Shown: positions 8,670-17,384, counted from the first letter of the stretch. The stretch: 64,000 bases of DNA from UBA7328 sp965247965 (GCA_965247965.1 OZ252053.1:310001-374000), one strand, 5' to 3'. Notes: a model not told the origin generated them from the letters alone. Made by a program: numbers and translations.

Positions 8670-9251
8670 ATGGAAAAGAAAATATTAGTAGTGGATAATT
8701 ACGACTCCTTTACGTATAATCTTGTGCATATGATCGAGGAGATCGCTGGTTATAAAGTTACCGTATGGAGAAATGATCAGTTTGACGTGGAACAAGTTGA
8801 CGATTTTGATATTCTAATTTTTTCTCCCGGGCCAGGTGTACCGGATGAAGCCGGATTGATGAAAAAAGTGATCAATACATACAAGAACTCGAAGCCGCTC
8901 TTCGGCGTCTGCTTAGGTCATCAGGCAATAGGAGAATGTTTTAATGCACAACTTGAAAACCTCGCCGAAGTCTATCACGGAGTCATGACTCCTGTAATGA
9001 GTGCAGGTGAAAAATCTAAAATTTTTGAGAATGTCAGCAATACCTTCGAGGGCGGCAGATATCATTCATGGGTGATCAAAAATAATACGGTGCCCGATGA
9101 ACTTAAGATCATCTGTAGGGACAGCAACGGAGAGATAATGGGTATAGAGCATAAGACCTTGCCAATAGTAGGCGTACAATTTCATCCGGAATCGATTTTG
9201 ACACCTGATGGGGAACAGATCGTACGTAATTTTTTGAAGTATTACTGTTAG
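8670..9251 (+). CDS. trpG: Anthranilate synthase component II (glutamine amidotransferase)
   Basis: Class I glutamine amidotransferase subunit that supplies ammonia to TrpE. The domain runs from ILVVDNYDSFTYNL at the start through the nucleophile in FGVCLGHQAIGE to HSWVI and VGVQFHPESILT (catalytic His-x-Glu). It is about 193 aa, normal for a stand-alone TrpG. I prefer the ATG at 8670, preceded by GTGGAG; an in-frame GTG at 8661 overlaps the trpE stop and would add three residues. It is translationally close-coupled to trpE. Confidence 0.95.
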   Translation: MEKKILVVDNYDSFTYNLVHMIEEIAGYKVTVWRNDQFDVEQVDDFDILIFSPGPGVPDEAGLMKKVINTYKNSKPLFGVCLGHQAIGECFNAQLENLAEVYHGVMTPVMSAGEKSKIFENVSNTFEGGRYHSWVIKNNTVPDELKIICRDSNGEIMGIEHKTLPIVGVQFHPESILTPDGEQIVRNFLKYYC

Positions 9252-9403
9252 TTATGTACCCTAATACCAACAGTCATAAACCCATTCATGCTTGGTTTTA
9301 TGCTATATTTGTAAGGGTTTGGTGGTTGGGAAACTACCCAATATGGCAGGTAAAGAGATTTTAGAAAGTGAAGTTAAGAACAACTACAATAGGTTTATAA
9401 AGA

Positions 9404-9712
9404 ATGAGAGAAAGAAAGCAAATATTAATGGATATTGTTTCTTTGAATGGAAATTTATCCAACCTAAAAGAAGAACTCGCAAACTATCAATGGGATAGTA
9501 AAGTACCTGTTCTGAATATTCTGAATCAAGATTTGGTTAACGTCTTTAAAAGATGTATTGATGATCGTATTTCTTTAGAAGATTTAGTGGCATGGGCAAA
9601 TATTATTGAGTGTAGGGATGACATTGAATTTCAAAATGAAGAAATGCAGGAGGTAATTTTCGAATTGGCAAATCCTGAAATCAATGGAGAAATTACAAAA
9701 GATTATCAATGA
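9404..9712 (+). CDS. Small hypothetical protein in the usual trpD position
   Basis: A 102-aa acidic, helix-rich protein with conserved-looking blocks (LVNVFKRCIDDRISLEDLVAWANIIECRDDIEF, then EVIFELANPEINGEITKDYQ). I recognise the general pattern from uncharacterised small bacterial proteins but cannot name a family or function. It lies in the 514-bp gap between trpG and trpC, where Bacteroidota trp operons normally carry trpD, and reads in the same direction. An overlapping frame from 9343 (MAGKEILESEV...) runs into it in another phase and looks less like a gene. Confidence 0.6.
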   Translation: MRERKQILMDIVSLNGNLSNLKEELANYQWDSKVPVLNILNQDLVNVFKRCIDDRISLEDLVAWANIIECRDDIEFQNEEMQEVIFELANPEINGEITKDYQ

Positions 9713-9765
9713 ATTAGAATATGGGATGGCTCCTGCGGCCTGAAGCCTACCACAGTAGAAAATAA

Positions 9766-10554
9766 TTGTACATCGTCGACAAAATAGTAGCGCACAAAAA
9801 GAAACAGGTCACCAGGCAAAAGAAGTCGATTCCGATCAAAGCTCTTGAAAGGGAAGTCTTTTTCCGGAGAGAACCCTTTTCCCTGTCCAAAGCACTCGAA
9901 CAATCAACCAAGTCTGGCATCATAGCCGAATTCAAAAAGCGATCTCCATCAAAACCGAACATCAATCTGACCGCTGAAGCCAGAGAGATCATTCCGCAAT
10001 ATGCATTTAATGGTGCAACGGCGATTTCCATAGTGACCGATGAGTATTTCTTTGGCGGTTCGGCCGATTACATAAAAACAGGTAGAGATTTTGCGGATAT
10101 TCCCTTGTTGAGAAAAGATTTTACGATTGACGAATACCAGATTATTGAGGCCAAGGCGGTTGGCGCGGATGCAATACTCTTGATCGCTGAGATATTAACG
10201 AATGAGCAGATCAAACAATTCACAAGTACTGCTCATGACCTCGGCTTGAGCGCACTTCTGGAATTACACCATGAAGAAGAACTGGATAAAATCAACCTCA
10301 ACGTCGATGTGATCGGCATCAACAACCGGGATTTGCGCACATTTACCGTTGATTTTAATCATTCGAAAAGCATGTTTGAAAAGTTACCTTCTGAAATCAC
10401 CAAGATTTCGGAGAGTGGAATTTCACATCCCGAAATAGTGAAAGAGTTGATGTCTGTGGGATATAAAGGATTTTTGATCGGAGAGTATTTTATGGCCAGT
10501 GATAATCCAGGTAAGGCTTGTGTGGAATTTATTAATGCCGTGAAAGATATTTAG
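9766..10554 (+). CDS. trpC: Indole-3-glycerol phosphate synthase
   Basis: TIM-barrel enzyme converting CdRP to indole-3-glycerol phosphate. Family blocks are visible: IVDKIVAHKKKQV at the start, IIAEFKKRSPSK (catalytic Lys), LRKDFTIDEYQIIEAKAVGADAILLIAEIL, IGINNRDLRTF and ISESGI. The length of 262 aa is normal. The start must be the TTG at 9766: a TAA stands immediately upstream in frame and there is no ATG before the conserved N-terminus. Its substrate comes from TrpD and TrpF; TrpD is not in this window. Confidence 0.93.
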   Translation: MYIVDKIVAHKKKQVTRQKKSIPIKALEREVFFRREPFSLSKALEQSTKSGIIAEFKKRSPSKPNINLTAEAREIIPQYAFNGATAISIVTDEYFFGGSADYIKTGRDFADIPLLRKDFTIDEYQIIEAKAVGADAILLIAEILTNEQIKQFTSTAHDLGLSALLELHHEEELDKINLNVDVIGINNRDLRTFTVDFNHSKSMFEKLPSEITKISESGISHPEIVKELMSVGYKGFLIGEYFMASDNPGKACVEFINAVKDI

Positions 10555-10589
10555 GCGCATTAGATATCAAAATCGGCCAAAATATTCAG

Positions 10590-11207
10590 ATGCTAATTAA
10601 GGTTTGTGGATTAACGGATGAGAAAAATTTGAAAGCCATTGCGAATTTGAACATCGATATGATTGGCCTGAATTTTTATCCTTCTTCGAAGCGATATTTG
10701 GGTGAAAATGAGAGATTTGCAGCACTCATTCCCGAGCATATTGAGAATGTCGGCGTATTTGTCGATGAGGAATTCGAGAAGGTTAGGCAAATTGCAGAAA
10801 AGCATAAACTCGATTACTTACAGCTCCACGGCAATGAGACACCGGAATATTGCAAACGAATGCAAAAGTTCACCAAAATCATGAAGGCGTTTGGCATTAC
10901 AAAAGATATAAATATCGACGAACAATGTAGAGGGTACGAGATGTGCGATTTCTTTCTTTTTGATACCAAAACTCCTTTGTATGGAGGGTCGGGTAAGAGA
11001 TTTGACTGGGATATTTTACAAACCTATTCGGGTAACATACCCTTTTTGCTAAGCGGCGGCATAAAACCAAACGACTATATACAAATCAAAAAAATCGAAC
11101 ACCCGATGCTAATAGGTGTGGATGTGAATAGTAAGTTTGAAGTGGAACCGGGTATAAAGAATGTTGACCAGCTGGAATATTTTATAGAGAATTTGAGGTA
11201 CTTCTAA
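10590..11207 (+). CDS. trpF: Phosphoribosylanthranilate isomerase
   Basis: A 205-aa TIM barrel for the Amadori rearrangement of PRA to CdRP. Signature pieces: KVCGLTDEKNL at the start (catalytic Cys), IGLNFYPSSKRYL, VGVFVD, LQLHGNETPEYC, FLFDTKTPLYGGSGKRFDW (catalytic Asp) and LSGGI. It follows trpC by 35 bp and precedes trpB by 14 bp in a compact transcript. Confidence 0.94.
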   Translation: MLIKVCGLTDEKNLKAIANLNIDMIGLNFYPSSKRYLGENERFAALIPEHIENVGVFVDEEFEKVRQIAEKHKLDYLQLHGNETPEYCKRMQKFTKIMKAFGITKDINIDEQCRGYEMCDFFLFDTKTPLYGGSGKRFDWDILQTYSGNIPFLLSGGIKPNDYIQIKKIEHPMLIGVDVNSKFEVEPGIKNVDQLEYFIENLRYF

Positions 11208-11221
11208 ATAACTCTCTTGAT

Positions 11222-12445
11222 ATGCCGAATTACAATATAGACAGCAAAGGATTCTACGGCAATTACGGTGGAGCCTTCATACCAGAAATGTTACACGCCA
11301 ATGTGGAGGAGTTGCGAATGCGCTACCTGGAAATCATTGGTGACCGGGAGTTTCAGAAAGAATTTCAACTCCTCCTAAAAGATTATGTTGGGCGCCCTAC
11401 TCCACTGTATCACGCAAAAAATCTCTCGAGAGAATACGGTGCCAAAATCTACCTGAAAAGAGAAGACCTCAACCACACCGGAGCGCACAAAATCAACAAT
11501 ACGATTGGCCAGATCTTGCTCGCCCAAAGATTGAAAAAGAAAAGAATCATCGCGGAAACAGGGGCAGGCCAGCATGGAGTAGCTACTGCCACGGTATGCG
11601 CACTTATGGGTTTGCAATGTATTGTCTTTATGGGAGAAGTGGATATCGCAAGACAGGCTCCAAACGTAGCGCGAATGAAAATGCTAGGCGCAGAAGTCAA
11701 ACCAGCATTGAGTGGCAGCAAAACGCTCAAAGATGCCACCAACGAAGCTATACGAGACTGGATCAACCATCCTGAGGAAACGCACTACATTATCGGTTCG
11801 GTAGTAGGCCCGCATCCATATCCCGATATGGTAGCGAGATTTCAATCTGTGATCAGCGAAGAAATGAAATGGCAATTGCAGGAAAAGGAAGGAAGAGATT
11901 ATCCTGATCACATTGTTGCGTGCGTAGGAGGTGGTAGTAATGCAGCAGGAGCGTATTACCATTATCTCAACGATGAAAGAGTAAAGCTCATCGCCGTAGA
12001 AGCTGCTGGATTAGGAATTGATTCGGGTGAATCCGCAGCTACAAGTATTTTAGGTACACCGGGGATCATCCACGGCAGCCGGACCTTACTCATGCAGACA
12101 GATGATGGGCAGATCGTAGAACCTTACTCTATTTCGGCGGGATTGGATTATCCCGGGATAGGGCCAATACATGCCCATCTTATAGAATCCGGACGCGCCC
12201 AGGTGTATAGTGCTACTGATGAGGAGGCCATCCAAGCAGCAATGCATCTTGCCCTGGTAGAAGGGATTATTCCTGCATTAGAGACGGCACATGCTCTGGC
12301 CATTTTAGGCGACATTGATTTTGGCTCATCTGATATAGTCGTTATTAACCTCTCAGGAAGAGGCGATAAGGATCTGAGGGCTTATATGAGTTTTTCGGAA
12401 GGGGAAATCGGTCATCGCAAATCGGATATGCAAGTTTCAATATAA
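11222..12445 (+). CDS. trpB: Tryptophan synthase beta chain
   Basis: PLP enzyme joining indole and serine. A 407-aa TrpB1-type protein: YGNYGGAFIPEMLH at the N-terminus, KREDLNHTGAHKINN with the PLP lysine, AETGAGQHGVATATVCA, CVGGGSNAAG (phosphate loop), VEAAG and NLSGRGDKD near the end. It works as an alpha2-beta2 complex with TrpA. Here trpA is separated from it by 346 bp that hold a large nested palindrome. Confidence 0.96.
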   Translation: MPNYNIDSKGFYGNYGGAFIPEMLHANVEELRMRYLEIIGDREFQKEFQLLLKDYVGRPTPLYHAKNLSREYGAKIYLKREDLNHTGAHKINNTIGQILLAQRLKKKRIIAETGAGQHGVATATVCALMGLQCIVFMGEVDIARQAPNVARMKMLGAEVKPALSGSKTLKDATNEAIRDWINHPEETHYIIGSVVGPHPYPDMVARFQSVISEEMKWQLQEKEGRDYPDHIVACVGGGSNAAGAYYHYLNDERVKLIAVEAAGLGIDSGESAATSILGTPGIIHGSRTLLMQTDDGQIVEPYSISAGLDYPGIGPIHAHLIESGRAQVYSATDEEAIQAAMHLALVEGIIPALETAHALAILGDIDFGSSDIVVINLSGRGDKDLRAYMSFSEGEIGHRKSDMQVSI

Positions 12446-12470
12446 ATCCGGCATTATTCATTTTAGCGGA

Positions 12471-12681
12471 GAAAGTGCTGAAAATCCGTTAAAAACAAAA
12501 TAGTGTGTGAGCGAGTGATCCCATAGGGTCGAGTGCGATAGCACTCGAAGCGAGCGAACCGCGAAAGCGGACGGGAGGGCAGCTCACCCTCCCCTTCGGG
12601 TTCCCTCACTTGAATGTCCACTGGACATTCATCCGCCTATTGGCGGAATCATTCGCTCATGTTTAGGATTTTCTGTGCTTT
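12471..12681. repeat. Nested multi-hairpin palindrome between trpB and trpA
   Basis: An outer imperfect pair (AAAGTGCTGAAAATCC at 12473-12488 with GGATTTTCTGTGCTTT at 12666-12681) and a second pair (TGAGCGAGTGAT at 12508-12519 with ATCATTCGCTCA at 12648-12659) enclose consecutive hairpins: GAGTGCGATAGCACTC, CCGCGAAAGCGG, GAGGGCAGCTCACCCTC, GAATGTCCACTGGACATTC and CCGCCTATTGGCGG. The result is a cloverleaf-like structure of about 210 bp. Two of the inner hairpins recur at 3197-3236. I see no gene in this 346-bp gap, although short frames cross it. Confidence 0.75.
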
Positions 12682-12791
12682 TGCAGCGTTAAGAAATGAA
12701 TACAGCCTTGATTTTTTGGTTCTTTTGTATCAAACCAAAAGAACAACGAATAGATTTAATAATCATAAGTCACCAAGCAAGTCGAAGATGA

Positions 12792-13565
12792 ATGAATCGC
12801 ATCAAAACTCTATTTAAAAGAAAGAACAAAAACATTCTCAACGTCTACTTTACGGCTGGCCATCCCGATCTCAATGACACGGTGAAAATTGCGGAGGCGC
12901 TTTCCAAAAATGGCGTCGACCTGATCGAATTGGGAATGCCCTATTCCGATCCACTCGCCGACGGCTTGACCATACAACAAAGCAGCACCAAGGCTCTGAA
13001 GAATGGAATGACACTCGACATTCTATTTAATCAGGTTGCAGAGTTTAGAAAGAATTATGAAACTCCCCTTATCCTAATGGGATATTTAAATCAAGTCATG
13101 CAATACGGCAAAGAACGATTCATTAAAAAGTGCAAGCATGTCGGAATCGATGGTTTGATCCTGCCCGACTTGCCTATGGACATTTACGAAACGGAGTATC
13201 AGCATCTTTTTGAAAAAAATGATCTATCTATCAGTTTTTTGATTACACCTCAGACATCAGAAAGGCGAGTGCGAATGGCCGATGAATTGAGTACGGGGTT
13301 TATATATGTGGTTTCCCAATCGAGTATTACGGGGAGCACGGGTATCATAAGTGAAGTGCAACAGGCATATTTTGATCGGATTAATGCTATGGACTTATCT
13401 TCTCCAAGGCTGATTGGTTTTGGTATTCACAATAGGGAGACTTATGACATTGCTTGTGCGAATGCGAATGGGGCGATTATTGGGAGTGCGTTCATTCGGG
13501 CCTTGGAAGGGGAAGGCAAATATGAAGAAAAGATTGGGGGATTTATTGGAATGATTAGCAATTAG
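12792..13565 (+). CDS. trpA: Tryptophan synthase alpha chain
   Basis: Cleaves indole-3-glycerol phosphate to indole. A 257-aa TIM barrel with IELGMPYSDPLADGLTIQQSS (catalytic Glu in ELGMPYSDP), GIDGLILPDLPMD (catalytic Asp), FLITPQTS, FIYVVSQSSITGSTG, GFGIHN and AIIGSAFI. The ATG at 12792 gives the family N-terminus MNRIKTLFKRKN; an ATG at 12788 is in another frame. It is the last trp gene and may be partly uncoupled from trpB by the palindrome in between. Confidence 0.95.
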   Translation: MNRIKTLFKRKNKNILNVYFTAGHPDLNDTVKIAEALSKNGVDLIELGMPYSDPLADGLTIQQSSTKALKNGMTLDILFNQVAEFRKNYETPLILMGYLNQVMQYGKERFIKKCKHVGIDGLILPDLPMDIYETEYQHLFEKNDLSISFLITPQTSERRVRMADELSTGFIYVVSQSSITGSTGIISEVQQAYFDRINAMDLSSPRLIGFGIHNRETYDIACANANGAIIGSAFIRALEGEGKYEEKIGGFIGMISN

Positions 13566-13585
13566 CTTTGAAGTTGTTTCTAATT

Positions 13586-13758
13586 GGGCTAAAGCCCCAT
13601 TGTCCCCTGAATTCTATTCCGTCGCTTGGTACCTACGCTGAAGCTTCGGTACCCAAAGAAAAGCGACGGCAAGTGAAAAGGGCAATTGATTTAGGAATTG
13701 ACATTTGCCGTTGGCTTAAGCCAACGGATCAAAAATCCGACCGGCAGTGGCTTTAGCC
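13586..13758. repeat. Nested palindrome downstream of trpA
   Basis: An outer pair (GGGCTAAAGCCC, 13587-13598, with GTGGCTTTAGCC, 13747-13758) encloses two inner hairpins: CCGTCGCTT...AAGCGACGG (13619-13669) with GGTACC/GGTACC inside it, and CCGTTGGCTTAAGCCAACGG (13708-13726). It has the same nested layout as the 12471-12681 element but different sequence. It could also end trp transcription, though no T-run follows. Confidence 0.65.
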
Positions 13759-13777
13759 AAAAACAAAACTCCCACTC

Positions 13778-14053
13778 TCAAGCCCTTGCATACCGCTCCT
13801 GCCTAATAGCGACAATACCCAAAACAACAAGACACAATGCAAGAATAATAAGGCCGCACTCGCTCAAAGTAGGTATTACACCTACATTATTATTACCGGT
13901 ACCGGTTGCCTGATTTAAAGAAATCAACTCAATAGCTGAGTGACCGAAATCGGAGTTTTGAAATGTCCAACCAACATTCACCATTGCCCCTGTATCCGGT
14001 GAAGAACTGGTAGGGGGGAGAGTTACTAAATTTTGAAAATTTAGCAAATCGGT
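13778..14053 (-). pseudogene. C-terminal remnant of an IPTL-CTERM-type surface protein
   Basis: The minus-strand frame encodes a low-complexity extracellular-type stretch ending in IPTLSECGLIILALCLVVLGIVAIRQ, then a basic tail. This matches the IPTL-CTERM sorting pattern (IPTLSEWG, hydrophobic helix, Arg), with Cys replacing the usual Trp. The N-terminal part is missing: upstream the frame simply runs antiparallel-free into the 3' end of the oxidoreductase gene at 14055. I therefore read it as the tail of a larger gene left after a deletion. Confidence 0.7.
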
Positions 14054-14054
14054 T

Positions 14055-15080
14055 TCACCAGCCCAACACCACCTTCCCCACGCTTTTCCTCTTCTCCAAA
14101 TACTCATGTGCGTCAGCAAGTTGATCGGTAGAAAATTCCTTCCCGACAATCGGATTGATCACACCCTGCTCGTACAATTTCACCACCTCATCAATGGAAT
14201 ACTTAAAAATGTTTTTGCGGTGATCTGCAATGCGAAGCATATTCACTCCACAGATACTCCTTGAGTTCAAGATCAATTGAACGGGCGAGAATATTCCAAA
14301 ACCGGCAGCCATCGCCAACGTACTAAGCATACCTCCTTTTCCATTCTTCAGCGAGCTAGCCGAACCGATAAAAACTATTTTCCCTCCAGGTGCAAGCAAT
14401 TTATACGCTTTTTTGAAGGGCTTACCACCCAAACTGTCGAAGACGATATCAAGGCCTTTTCCGATTTCGTTGTGGTCTTTGATGTAAGAAGCAAAGTCGG
14501 CCTTCGTGTAGTCCATCGGGTGATCGACTCCGATATTTTTCAGATAATCCTGCTTTTGCGAAGATGCTGTACCGTACACAATGCAACCCTTTGCTTTGGC
14601 CATTTGCACTAAAACTGTTCCTACTCCTCCTGCGGCCGCCTGCACCAATACCTTATCTCCTTCGTGCATTTGCAGGCATTCGTATGCACAGTAATAGGCT
14701 GTGCACGCTTGCGTGGCTAATACCGTCGCTTTGGAATAGGAAAGATCAGCCGGAATTTTTGCAACACCCTCTTTCATTGTAGTAGCGTACTCTGCGTAAC
14801 CTCCGAATCTGGTAAGCGCCACCACCCTATCTCCCTGCTCGAATTCTTTGACATCACGCCCCACTTCGTGAATGGTACCAGCTACGTCATATCCGATTAC
14901 ACAAGGCAAAGGCGGGCAATCCTGGTATAGCCCTCTCCGTGCCAGAACATCCGCAAAATTGAGACCAAAGCATTCCACCTTTATTGTCACATCATCAGAT
15001 CCTGTTTTAATGATCGCATGGTCCCGCAATTCGAATGCCTTATCGGCATCTCCATTTTTGGTGAGATAATAAGCCTTCAT
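14055..15080 (-). CDS. NADPH:quinone oxidoreductase-like medium-chain dehydrogenase (zinc-independent)
   Basis: A 341-aa MDR family reductase related to quinone oxidoreductase and VAT-1-like proteins. Domain order: GroES-like part with CFGLNFADVLARRGLYQDCPPLPCVIGYDVAG, then a Rossmann fold with VLVQAAAGGVGTVLVQMAKAKG (nucleotide loop), DIVFDSLGGKPFKKAYKLLAPGGKIVFIGSA, and a C-terminal LADAHEYLEKRKSVGKVVLGW. No zinc-ligand cluster is seen. The start is the ATG at 15080 (MKAYYLTKNGD); an in-frame TTG just upstream is less likely. It lies four bases from the upstream thioredoxin-like gene, so the two are probably co-transcribed. The physiological substrate is unknown. Confidence 0.88.
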   Translation of the reverse strand: MKAYYLTKNGDADKAFELRDHAIIKTGSDDVTIKVECFGLNFADVLARRGLYQDCPPLPCVIGYDVAGTIHEVGRDVKEFEQGDRVVALTRFGGYAEYATTMKEGVAKIPADLSYSKATVLATQACTAYYCAYECLQMHEGDKVLVQAAAGGVGTVLVQMAKAKGCIVYGTASSQKQDYLKNIGVDHPMDYTKADFASYIKDHNEIGKGLDIVFDSLGGKPFKKAYKLLAPGGKIVFIGSASSLKNGKGGMLSTLAMAAGFGIFSPVQLILNSRSICGVNMLRIADHRKNIFKYSIDEVVKLYEQGVINPIVGKEFSTDQLADAHEYLEKRKSVGKVVLGW

Positions 15081-15083
15081 CAA

Positions 15084-16199
15084 CTATATTATTTTCGAAA
15101 ATCCCGTAATTCCTTTTAGCTCTAAGATGGATAAGATACGATGTCTTATCTCCCCATCTTCGACAGGGCCGATGATGACTTTATACACATCATTACTATC
15201 GCATTCGTCTCGCTCCAGGATGACCATCACATTTTCAAACTGAGGCGCTAACCTTTCCCTTAGTCGATCCGCTACTTTGATATTTCTTGATGATCCTGCT
15301 TGGATGTATTCCTCTTTTTTATAGACGATGCCCTCACCTCTTTTAGCAGCGACATCTGTCAAATCCACCTCAAATATTTCGTCTGTTCTTCTTTCCTTCG
15401 AAGCGTATCGCATTGATTCAGTACCGTTCAGCCTGTTGTGTGCTGCTACCGCGGAGATCGCAGCTTCTGTCGGCAGATTTCCCGATGTTTTTTCAAAATC
15501 TGAGCCTGCACTTTCGCGCATTCGACTGAGTTCAGTTTCCGTTTCATCGATAATCGGTTCTGTTTTTGCAACTACTTCAAATTGCGGCTCGACGTTAACT
15601 ACCTGAGCTTCTTTCAGCTGATGTGCGGTTTCTGATGATTTGGTTTTGGAGGATTTGGAAACTTCATTGGATGCGATTACTTCCTTTGCCGCCTCGCCCT
15701 CAGCTTTCACTGTTGCTGCAATCGAAGGGTTCTCGGCATTGATGTCCACCTTTTCAAATTCCTCAATTCCGGCAATTCCGGCAGCCGTATGTTGTGGTAA
15801 ATCAAAGTTTAAGAACTTATAAAATGATGGAGTGCTCAACGATCCTTCGGAATAAGAGATCTGCTTGCCTTTGTGGTCCAAAACCTGGAATGTCGGCAGA
15901 CAGCATATATTGTACTTTTCAATCCAATCGACTGAGGCGGGATTGTCCCTGTCCATGATAAGAGTGATGTAGGAGCTATTCATCAATATGGAAAGGTGTT
16001 CATCCGTGAATGTCGTTTCTTCCATTAGTTGGCAGGGAAGGCACCAATCTGCGCGATAGTAGACCAATATTGGTTTTTTGGTCTTTTTTGATTGTTTAAC
16101 TGCTTCCTTTATATTTTGGGAAGTATATCGAAACGTTTCAACATCGGTTCTTAGTAAAAGTGGGGATAGGGACAAGAGGAGAATACAGAGGGATTTCAT
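15084..16199 (-). CDS. Periplasmic thioredoxin-fold protein with C-terminal SPOR-like domain
   Basis: A 371-aa protein with an N-terminal signal peptide (MKSLCILLLSLSPLLLRTD). A thioredoxin fold (about residues 25-135) carries the redox motif WCLPCQ and a cis-Pro region (CCLPTFQVLD). A Glu/Ala/Thr-rich linker (about 140-290) leads to a terminal domain (QAGSSRNIKVADRLRERL...YKVIIGPVEDGEIRHRILSIL) resembling SPOR peptidoglycan-binding domains. It likely acts in the periplasm on disulfides near the cell wall; partners are unknown. The stop is adjacent to the start of the oxidoreductase gene. Confidence 0.75.
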   Translation of the reverse strand: MKSLCILLLSLSPLLLRTDVETFRYTSQNIKEAVKQSKKTKKPILVYYRADWCLPCQLMEETTFTDEHLSILMNSSYITLIMDRDNPASVDWIEKYNICCLPTFQVLDHKGKQISYSEGSLSTPSFYKFLNFDLPQHTAAGIAGIEEFEKVDINAENPSIAATVKAEGEAAKEVIASNEVSKSSKTKSSETAHQLKEAQVVNVEPQFEVVAKTEPIIDETETELSRMRESAGSDFEKTSGNLPTEAAISAVAAHNRLNGTESMRYASKERRTDEIFEVDLTDVAAKRGEGIVYKKEEYIQAGSSRNIKVADRLRERLAPQFENVMVILERDECDSNDVYKVIIGPVEDGEIRHRILSILELKGITGFSKII

Positions 16200-16656
16200 A
16201 GTTTTTATTTATCATTCCTTAACCAGTCGAAACAGCTTATTGAGCTTCGAAGAAACAAGTGGTACTACTTCTTTAATACTCAATTATGGGTTTAAAGTAA
16301 CAGAAAAAGTGGAATTATTGAGATTTTGTCAGGATTGTTGGATCATTTGACTCGAGTTGACGATTCAGTCGACGAGCGATGTTCACTACAGAAGGACTCT
16401 TGTCAGCGCACAGGTTGTAGCATTTGGCGTTAGCGCATCATTGCCAGTATGTCTTATTCGCTACTTGGTTATATTTGCTCAGCGCAAGTGGCGAACCAAA
16501 TTTATTTGGTTCAAAATCTGTAAAGTCGCAAATGAATTTTGCGACGCCATTGACACCCCAAGTGTATCGAAAGGGCAGAATTGAAGGCGGTCTTTGGCTT
16601 ATGTGCTAACCAGAGTGCCAAAGGCAGGTTTTGTTTGAGGGACGTCGCCTCTTTTG
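16200..16656. other. Intergenic stretch with no recognised gene
   Basis: These 457 bp lie between the start of the thioredoxin-like gene and the end of hisIE, both on the minus strand. I see only short overlapping frames without domain-like sequence and no strong hairpin or terminator. Confidence 0.5.
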
Positions 16657-17265
16657 CTATTTATGCCGTTCGGCCAAAACGTTGCATACATCCTCCAAAG
16701 AAAACCCTTTTGCCTCAAGCAGAACGAGGTAATGGTACATCAGATCGGCCGCCTCATTCAAAAACAAATCGGCATTTTCATCCTTGGCCTCGATGACCAA
16801 TTCTACCGCCTCTTCGCCCAACTTTTGAGCAACTTTATTGATGCCTTTTGAAAAGAGTCTAGACGTGTAGGAATCTGCTTTTGGATGTATCCTTCTTTCG
16901 TGAATAATTTCAGACAGACGAGTAAGGAATTCAATGTTCGAATACCCATTCACTTCATTCCAGCAAGTATCACTTCCGGTATGGCAAGTAGGGCCTCTTG
17001 GATTAGCTTTGACAAGCAATGAATCTCTATCGCAATCTGCCAAAATGTCGACCAGGTCCAGAAAGTTTTTACTGGTTTTCCCCTTGGTCCAAAGTCTTTT
17101 TTTTGAACGGCTGTAAAAAGTGACCTTGCCGGTATCCATTGTCTTGCGCACAGCTTCGCGATCCATGTATGCCTGCATCAGGACTGTATTTGTCCTGGCA
17201 TCTTGTACAATTACCGGTACAAGATGGGTGGATGGGTCAAATTTAATCGTTGATATATCAATCAT
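16657..17265 (-). CDS. hisIE: Bifunctional phosphoribosyl-AMP cyclohydrolase / phosphoribosyl-ATP pyrophosphatase
   Basis: Catalyses steps 2 and 3 of histidine synthesis. The HisI domain (residues 1-110) has VLMQAYMDREAV, FYSRSKKRLWTKGKTS and the metal-site block DCDRDSLLVKANPRGPTCHTG. The HisE domain (about 115-202) has SYTSRLFSKGINKVAQKLGEEAVELVIEAKDE and LMYHYLVLL. The length of 202 aa is normal for the fusion. It is the last gene of the minus-strand his operon, separated from hisF by 221 bp that contain an inverted repeat. Confidence 0.95.
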   Translation of the reverse strand: MIDISTIKFDPSTHLVPVIVQDARTNTVLMQAYMDREAVRKTMDTGKVTFYSRSKKRLWTKGKTSKNFLDLVDILADCDRDSLLVKANPRGPTCHTGSDTCWNEVNGYSNIEFLTRLSEIIHERRIHPKADSYTSRLFSKGINKVAQKLGEEAVELVIEAKDENADLFLNEAADLMYHYLVLLEAKGFSLEDVCNVLAERHK

Positions 17266-17384
17266 TTTGTAACCATATCGAATTTAACAGAAGTGTATAT
17301 CACTGATTATAAATGATATACATAACACAAAGCAAAATATTTTAATAATTTGTATTCATAATATACACCATATTAATTTAGAAC

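Noticed and set aside
11375..11962. Long minus-strand frames opposite trpB
   Set aside because: They are codon-complement shadows of trpB with no domain-like sequence or upstream signals.
14054..14149. N-terminal extension of the IPTL-type ORF (MSGRNFLPINLLTHMSIW...)
   Set aside because: This part is another frame of the oxidoreductase 3' end and does not resemble a secreted protein start.
16200..16656. Small ORFs between the thioredoxin-like gene and hisIE
   Set aside because: Several short overlapping frames without conserved sequence or terminators; treated as intergenic.
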